64,000 nucleotides of DNA from the NCBI GenBank assembly GCA_003576695.1, contig QOZQ01000007.1, forward strand, positions 289,334 through 353,333. The letters run 5' to 3'. The position numbers and the translations under genes are program-made. The stretch comes from Taklimakanibacter lacteus. GTDB lineage: Bacteria; Pseudomonadota; Alphaproteobacteria; Rhizobiales; Aestuariivirgaceae. Positions within the stretch are counted from its first letter, which is position 1. Each line of letters opens with the position of its first letter. Positions 59,382-64,000 of this stretch are shown here, piece by piece. The notes under the pieces are model-generated. The model was not told the DNA's origin. It saw nothing but the letters and a program-made list of their open reading frames with translations, and ran no database searches.

Positions 59382-60695
59382 ATGGATACGCAAGTCATCG
59401 ATGCTTCTTCCTTTGCCGGAGACGTGATCGACCCACGCCATGCGGGTTATGAGAAGCTCCGGATGGTCTGGAATGGTCTGCATGACAGGCGACCCGACCT
59501 CATCCTTCAGCCTCGCAACGCGGCAGACGTGCAGGCCGCCATTCGTCTCGCGGTCGACCGGGGGTTGCCGCTCGCGGTGCGCGGCGGCGGCCACAGCCTT
59601 CCCGGATTCTCGACCTGCGACAAGGGCATGGTGCTCGATCTGTCACGGCTGAACCATGTCGAGATCGATCCGGCAAAACATTTGGCCGAAGTGGGTGGCG
59701 GCGCCCTGCTCGGCGATCTGGACCGGGCCGGCAGCCCCTTCGGGCTCGTGACGCCGGCAGGTGTCGTTTCGCATACGGGTGTCGGCGGGCTCACTTTGGG
59801 CGGCGGCATGGGATGGCTCAGCCGGCGTTTCGGCATGACGGTAGACAATCTGATCGCGGTGGAAATCTGTCTCGCCGACGGAACGCTTCTGACCGTCGAT
59901 GCCGACACTCACCCGGACCTGTTCTGGGCGCTGCGCGGGGGTGGCGGCAATTTCGGCGTGGTAACCCGGTTCCGATTCCGCATGCATCCGCTGGGGCGCG
60001 TATGTGTCGGCGCCTGGGATTATGACATTCGCCAGATTAGCACCGCGCTGAAAAAATATCGCGACCTTGCGGCGCTGGCCCCCCGGCAAGTGACCACTTC
60101 TTTTGCGGCGACCCGCGATAAATTTTCGATCACCGCCTTCGCTTCGGACGGCCTCGCGCCTGCCGAAATCGAAGCTTTCGGTCAGCTTGCCAATAGTGCG
60201 CAAGGCGGGATCACCGGCATGAGTTTTCTCGAATTGCAGTCGCGCGCCGATGATCATGTCGCCTGGGGACGGCGCTATTACACCAAGGGGGGCTTCTTCG
60301 CGGAGCTCAGCGATGCCGCCATCGAGACCATTGCCGATTCCGTCGGCAGGACGCCGAGCCCCGATGTGGAAGTCTATGCCCTCCAGCTCGGTGGCGCGGT
60401 GAAGGACATCGATGAAGCTGCGACGGCCTATGCGGGCCGGGCGGCGGAGTTCTACTGGATCGCCAATGCGATGTGGAATGATCCGGCTGAGGATAAAGCC
60501 TGCATGGCCTGGGGACGCGAGACCGCGCGCCGTCTGGCGCTCCACTCGGCGACGACAAACTATGTGAATGAGCAGTCGGATTCAGGCATCGCCCAGAGCG
60601 CCTATGGTGCCGAGAAATTTGCCCGCCTCACCGCGATCAAGCGGCGCTATGACCCGATGAACGTGTTTCGCCTCAACCAGAACATCACGCCCTGA
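59382..60695 (+). CDS. FAD-binding oxidoreductase, berberine-bridge-enzyme type
   Basis: 437 residues. FAD_binding_4 domain: LILQPRNAADVQAAIRLA, LAVRGGGHSLPG (His near 71 for 8-alpha-histidyl flavin), GALLGDL, THTGVGG-like VSHTGVGGLTLGGGMGWLSRRFG and VVTRFRF. The C-terminal BBE segment has RYDPMNVFRLNQNI. The second flavin-linking Cys of bicovalent enzymes is absent from VVSHTGVGG, so attachment is probably single. GGAGG lies before ATG 59382. It would oxidise a sugar or alcohol with O2. It is back in host-like GC-rich sequence and has no obvious operon partner. Confidence 0.92.
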   Translation: MDTQVIDASSFAGDVIDPRHAGYEKLRMVWNGLHDRRPDLILQPRNAADVQAAIRLAVDRGLPLAVRGGGHSLPGFSTCDKGMVLDLSRLNHVEIDPAKHLAEVGGGALLGDLDRAGSPFGLVTPAGVVSHTGVGGLTLGGGMGWLSRRFGMTVDNLIAVEICLADGTLLTVDADTHPDLFWALRGGGGNFGVVTRFRFRMHPLGRVCVGAWDYDIRQISTALKKYRDLAALAPRQVTTSFAATRDKFSITAFASDGLAPAEIEAFGQLANSAQGGITGMSFLELQSRADDHVAWGRRYYTKGGFFAELSDAAIETIADSVGRTPSPDVEVYALQLGGAVKDIDEAATAYAGRAAEFYWIANAMWNDPAEDKACMAWGRETARRLALHSATTNYVNEQSDSGIAQSAYGAEKFARLTAIKRRYDPMNVFRLNQNITP

Positions 60696-60778
60696 CGGCA
60701 GCTGGCTGTTCTGACGATGAAACGCGTTTAATGAGGCCTCGTGGAAGGTTGGCAAGGCTGGCGCGAAAAATAGTAAGT

Positions 60779-61138
60779 CTAAGGGTTCGCTTGAGTAGTA
60801 TTTGGTTGCGGGGCGGGCGCGGTAGCCGCCGGCGGCGGGTTCACAAATGCTTGTATTCTGGGGGCGATAGCTAAGAGCCCCACAGCGATGCCAAGCGCAA
60901 CCGTAACCACGGTGATAATGAATCCCTTCCCCGGCAGATGTTTTACCTCCACCTCCAATGCCGTGAGGCGGTCGCGGACATCCTTCATGTCGCCGCGCGT
61001 GTCCTTGAGGTCGTTCTGCAGGTGAGTGTAGTCACTCTGCAGCTTCGCTACCTCCGTCAGCAAAATGTCTGACGACCGGGTAGGCGGGGTTCCGACGCCC
61101 GGGTCAGGCTGGCCAACTCCGTAAGAGCCTTTTGCCAT
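60779..61138 (-). CDS. coiled-coil protein with one membrane span, unknown function
   Basis: 119 residues. A Gly/Pro-rich lead (GVGQPDPGVGTPP), then heptad-like helix LLTEVAKLQSDYTHLQNDLKDTRGDMKDVRDRLTALEVEVKHL (about 26-68), a membrane span GFIITVVTVALGIAVGLLAIA (about 72-92) and a Pro/Ala tail (PPPAATAPAPQP). Similar short proteins occur widely in Hyphomicrobiales without assigned function. It follows the gene at 61140-61397 with two bases between them, so the two form one operon. ATG with a usable AAGAG-like site is at 61138. Confidence 0.7.
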   Translation of the reverse strand: MAKGSYGVGQPDPGVGTPPTRSSDILLTEVAKLQSDYTHLQNDLKDTRGDMKDVRDRLTALEVEVKHLPGKGFIITVVTVALGIAVGLLAIAPRIQAFVNPPPAATAPAPQPNTTQANP

Positions 61139-61139
61139 G

Positions 61140-61397
61140 TTATTCTGACGAGTTAACCTTCATCCACTCCCACAATTCTTTCTTGTGGTATCCAAAGTAA
61201 TTCGAGACAGGAAATACCACAAAAAGCCCGGCGACATTGTCTGTTCCAATCTTTTCACCGGCCTGCGTGGCTGTAATCCCAGTCTCCGAGACTACGAACT
61301 GATTTGGAGCAAACTCCAGAAACCTAGTAAATGCAGCCTCCACACGGCTTTTCAAGGCAGTATTATCCGGGGGGCCAATTACCGCGAAAATCGTCAT
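61140..61397 (-). CDS. small soluble protein, unknown function (possibly Cas2/SinR-like fold)
   Basis: 85 residues starting at ATG 61397. MTIFAVIGPPDNTALKSRVE opens with a beta strand; FAPNQFVVSETGITATQAGEKIG and AGLFVVFPVSNYFGYHKKELWEWMKVN complete an alternating strand-helix pattern ending in an aromatic-rich helix. The layout (first strand, an NQFVVS strand, then VFPVSNYFGY and a WEWM helix) reminds me of small SinR/Cas2-like ferredoxin-fold proteins, but this is a visual guess. It is the first gene of a two-gene operon with the coiled-coil membrane protein. Confidence 0.65.
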   Translation of the reverse strand: MTIFAVIGPPDNTALKSRVEAAFTRFLEFAPNQFVVSETGITATQAGEKIGTDNVAGLFVVFPVSNYFGYHKKELWEWMKVNSSE

Positions 61398-61820
61398 TCA
61401 GTCAGCTCGTTCCATTGAAAGTGGGAGTTTCACACTACCAGGTCGTCATTTTCAATGATTTTGGTAAAGGCTCGGTTCCGTAGCCTTGGTGCGTCAAGTA
61501 TGTAATCGCGCCTCAAATGCAAGAACAGAAATAGAACGCTCTCGTCCACAGCTGCAAGAAAAATTTGGTATGAGCGTGCTGCGGGCGCCAATATGACTGC
61601 GAGCACGGCTCAGCACGCCGAACTGACGAACTCTTGGCTCTGAAATCCGGTTCCGGTCACAGATTCGCGAACAAGCACCCGTGGCAGGGCCAGTCGCTCC
61701 ATCACACGACGATCGGGTCCTCGATCTGCTTGAGGAATTGCTCGTAACCGTGCAAGGCATGCCCCATCATCCTCTCAATTCGCTGCTATTTACGACAACC
61801 CCATCAAGGTCTGACATCTC
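61398..61820. other. intergenic stretch with no convincing gene
   Basis: 423 bases of mixed composition. An 88-codon frame at 61494-61760 (minus) has Ser/Arg-rich, shadow-like composition. A 22-codon frame (MMGHALHGYEQFLKQIEDPIVV, minus, from about 61770) has a GAGAGG site and may be a short peptide or the remnant of a lost gene. The end of the stretch supplies the leader of the helicase gene. Confidence 0.45.
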
Positions 61821-63779
61821 GTGACATTCTTGCCGACAAGTCCGCAGCTCGCCCAAGCCCTGGCCGAGCGCAGCTACACCGACCCGACGCCCGTGCAGGC
61901 GGCGGTGCTCGCCGATGCGGCCGTCGACCGGGATCTCCTGGTTTCGGCGCAAACCGGCTCGGGCAAGACGGTTGCGTATGGATTGTCGATTGCAAAGAAT
62001 CTTCTCGGCGAAACGGATCGGTTCGAAAGAGGCACCACCCAGCCTCTGGCCTTGATCGTCGCACCAACGCGGGAGCTTGCCTTGCAGGTGCAGCGCGAGC
62101 TCGCCTGGCTCTATCACTATACGGGCGCCCGCATCGTTTCCTGCGTCGGCGGCATGGATCCGCGCCGCGAGCAGCGCGAGCTTGCCCATGGCGCGCATAT
62201 CGTTGTCGGAACGCCAGGTCGGCTGTGCGACCACTTGCGGCGCGGCCATCTCGACGTTTCGGAACTGAAAGCCGTCGTGCTCGATGAAGCCGATGAAATG
62301 CTCGACCTTGGCTTTCGCGAGGATCTGGAATTCATCCTGAAGACCACGCCGGACACGCGCCGCACAGTGCTGTTCTCGGCGACGTTGCCGCGCGGTATCG
62401 TCGCGCTGGCCAGGCAATATCAGAGAGACGCCTTCCGCATCGAGGTTGCGGGCGGCGATGGCGGCCATGCCGACATCGAGTATCGCGCCATCAGGATCGT
62501 CGCACGCGATGTCGAGCATGCGGTCGTCAATGTGCTGCGCTATTTCGAGTCGCCCGGCGCCATCGTCTTCTGCAATACGAGAAACACCGTCCGGCATTTG
62601 CAGGCGGCTCTCCTGGAGCGCGGGTTTTCCGTGGTGGCGCTCTCGGGAGAGTTGACGCAGAACGAACGGACGAACGCGCTGCAGTCCCTGCGCGATGGAC
62701 GGGCGCGCGTCTGCGTGGCCACCGACGTCGCGGCGCGCGGCATCGATCTGCCGAATGTCGGCCTCGTCATTCATGCGGATCTGCCGAATGATCCGGAAAC
62801 CCTGCAGCATCGCTCCGGCCGCACCGGCCGCGCGGGCCGCAAGGGGGTCAGCGTGTTGCTGGTGCCACCGGCACGCCGCCGCCGTACCGAAGCAATGCTC
62901 GTCCAGGCCGGCATTGAGGCCCTATGGGGCACGGCACCGCAGTCGGAAGACATCCGCAAGCTCGATCAGCAGCGCATGCTGCAAGGTGCGCTCTTCACCG
63001 GGGAGTCGAGCGAGGATGACCTGACACTGGCCCGTACCTTGCTCGCCGAGCGGTCGCCCGAGGAAATCGCTACGGCGCTCGCCAGGCTCTATCGCTCACG
63101 ATTGCCGTCACCCGAAGACATCATCGATCCCGGCCAGGACACTGGCCGATCGCGTAGTGATCGCGGTGAAAGACGGGAGGCTCGCGCGCGTAGCAACGAC
63201 AATCAAGCCGGGATGGAAGCGAGGAGGACAAGGCCGGAGTTTCGCCGCAGCATGGCGGAGGGCAGCGTATGGTTCCGCCTGAGCGTCGGACGCAAGAAGA
63301 ATGCCGAGGCGCGCTGGCTGCTGCCGATGATCTGCCGCCGCGGGGGCATCGGCAAGCAGGACATCGGCGCCATCAGAATTTACGGGACCCACTCCGAATT
63401 CGAGATCTCCGGGCAGGCGGCGGAGCGGTTTTCAGAAAACCTGAAGCGCCCCGACCAGGAAGAGAACATCCGCATCGAGGCCCTGCCGGGCGGCCCGCAA
63501 GGCGAAGCGGCCTTCGAAAAGCCTGCCGGTAAAGCCAGAGGTCCCGGCAAAGCCCACAAGAGCAAGGCACATAAAAACGACAAGCCCCGTCATGAACAAC
63601 CCCGGAAGCATCATGGCGAGGCCCCCAAATCCGAGACCGTGCCGGGATTAGACAAAAAGCAGCGGCACGGACACAAGCCTGGCGATGGAGGGCGGCCGCC
63701 GCGTGACCATGGCCCCCGATTTGGCAAGCCTGCCTTCGGCAAGAAGCCAAAGAAAAAGAAAAACAAGCAGCGCGGTTGA
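61821..63779 (+). CDS. DEAD-box ATP-dependent RNA helicase with DbpA-type RNA-binding domain and basic tail
   Basis: 652 residues. Helicase motifs: Q (YTDPTPVQ), I AQTGSGKT (43-50), Ia PTRELA (82-87), Ib TPGR (131-134), II DEAD (155-158), III SAT, IV IVFCNTR, V ATDVAARGID and VI HRSGRTGRAGR. Residues about 475-550 (VWFRLSVGRKKNAEARWLLPMICRRGGIGKQDIGAIRIY) resemble the DbpA RNA-binding domain, and the last 100 residues are a Lys/His/Gly/Pro-rich tail. GTG 61821 is the only fitting start, with AAGG about ten bases before. Likely a CsdA/DeaD-type helper of ribosome assembly or cold growth. Confidence 0.93.
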   Translation: MTFLPTSPQLAQALAERSYTDPTPVQAAVLADAAVDRDLLVSAQTGSGKTVAYGLSIAKNLLGETDRFERGTTQPLALIVAPTRELALQVQRELAWLYHYTGARIVSCVGGMDPRREQRELAHGAHIVVGTPGRLCDHLRRGHLDVSELKAVVLDEADEMLDLGFREDLEFILKTTPDTRRTVLFSATLPRGIVALARQYQRDAFRIEVAGGDGGHADIEYRAIRIVARDVEHAVVNVLRYFESPGAIVFCNTRNTVRHLQAALLERGFSVVALSGELTQNERTNALQSLRDGRARVCVATDVAARGIDLPNVGLVIHADLPNDPETLQHRSGRTGRAGRKGVSVLLVPPARRRRTEAMLVQAGIEALWGTAPQSEDIRKLDQQRMLQGALFTGESSEDDLTLARTLLAERSPEEIATALARLYRSRLPSPEDIIDPGQDTGRSRSDRGERREARARSNDNQAGMEARRTRPEFRRSMAEGSVWFRLSVGRKKNAEARWLLPMICRRGGIGKQDIGAIRIYGTHSEFEISGQAAERFSENLKRPDQEENIRIEALPGGPQGEAAFEKPAGKARGPGKAHKSKAHKNDKPRHEQPRKHHGEAPKSETVPGLDKKQRHGHKPGDGGRPPRDHGPRFGKPAFGKKPKKKKNKQRG

Positions 63780-63910
63780 GGCGATCCTGGTTATAACCGT
63801 TTCCACAAGGCGAACAGGCTGGCAGGTGACTCCCAAGCGCTGGCGTCATTCCGCCTTCATTTGGGTCGAGGGCTCCGATGATCTAGCCCGGATTTCTCAA
63901 ACTAAGGAGC

Positions 63911-63983
63911 GCATCGGAGCGCCGAATCAGCGAAAGTTGTTGTGCTGCAATAACTTCGATGGATTCGAGGAGCGCTCCGATGC
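63911..63983. repeat. 12-bp perfect inverted repeat overlapping a start codon
   Basis: GCATCGGAGCGC (63911-63922) is exactly inverted as GCGCTCCGATGC (63972-63983), with a 49-base loop. The right arm directly follows an AGGAG site (63967-63971) and contains the ATG at 63980. It could sequester translation start, or be an operator for the downstream gene. Confidence 0.6.
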
Positions 63984-64000
63984 CGACAGATTGTATAACG
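63980..64000 (+). CDS. start of a gene cut by the right edge, possibly a transposase
   Basis: ATG 63980 with GAGGAG eight bases upstream opens the codons MPTDCIT before the window ends. The flanking text (a CCCGGATTTCTCA-like stretch at about 63884, then the 12-bp inverted repeat) looks like the end of an insertion sequence; IS1380-type transposases of this group start similarly as far as I recall. Seven codons cannot settle this. Confidence 0.35.

Noticed and set aside
61494..61760. 88-codon minus-strand frame
   Set aside because: Ser/Arg/Cys-rich, no start site of note and no recognisable domain. A fragment QEKFGMSV on the plus strand suggested a decayed XRE antitoxin, but the following text does not hold up.
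1..64000. CRISPR arrays, rRNA operons, prophage structural genes
   Set aside because: No regularly spaced repeats, rRNA-like stretches or phage structural proteins were found on reading the window.

Overview
The window is about 64 kb of GC-rich, alphaproteobacterial DNA, most likely from a member of the Hyphomicrobiales (rhizobia and relatives). The evidence is five complete ABC sugar-type importers each with its own local regulator, a sorbitol/mannitol smo operon of rhizobial layout, a deacetylating precorrin-6A synthase (CobF, aerobic cobalamin route), an ExoY/ExoP-style exopolysaccharide locus and widespread ATGA start/stop overlaps. I cannot name the genus from sequence alone.

Layout. 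1-7233: a carboxylate- or sugar-type ABC importer operon on the minus strand (binding protein, two-domain ATPase, two permeases, an M20 amidohydrolase and a DUF1989 protein cut by the left edge) with a divergent IclR regulator. 7488-13450: a second RbsABC-like importer under a divergent LacI repressor. 13486-14165: a HigBA-like toxin-antitoxin pair. 14245-22691: a copper amine oxidase divergent from a GntR/FadR regulator that leads an operon of a cystathionine-gamma-synthase-like PLP enzyme and a MalEFGK-type importer. 22868-29789: a SorC-type regulator and the smoEFGKS polyol import and oxidation operon plus a second SDR. 29794-33169: an operon for a small secreted protein, ExbB, ExbD and TonB, followed by cobF. 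33233-49405: one co-oriented, Wzx/Wzy-dependent exopolysaccharide locus of 15 genes with an AT-rich upstream region. 49960-55301: a fifth importer with a divergent DeoR regulator.

The most unusual stretch is 55250-59296. A lower-GC island carrying an AAA ATPase and a subtilisin-like protease, the composition of the IetAS toxin-antitoxin/antiphage system, sits exactly at the 3' end of the deoR gene. It is bracketed by two 56-bp copies of that 3' end (49/56 identical) and contains a degenerate tRNA-Arg(CCG)-like cloverleaf near its left side. No integrase is visible. To the right lie a berberine-bridge-type FAD oxidase, an unrecognised two-gene cassette (a coiled-coil membrane protein and a small soluble protein), a DEAD-box RNA helicase and, at the right edge, the first codons of a gene whose start codon lies in a perfect inverted repeat.

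How it works together: the five importers each pair one binding protein with permeases and an ATPase. In all five a hairpin, repeat element or terminator lies immediately 3' of the binding-protein gene, which would let the binding protein be made in excess. Candidate operators can be read between each divergent regulator/operon pair. The exopolysaccharide genes cover precursor supply (UDP-glucose dehydrogenase), chain initiation, extension, decoration, flipping, polymerisation and length control, but no outer-membrane exporter gene is present in the window.
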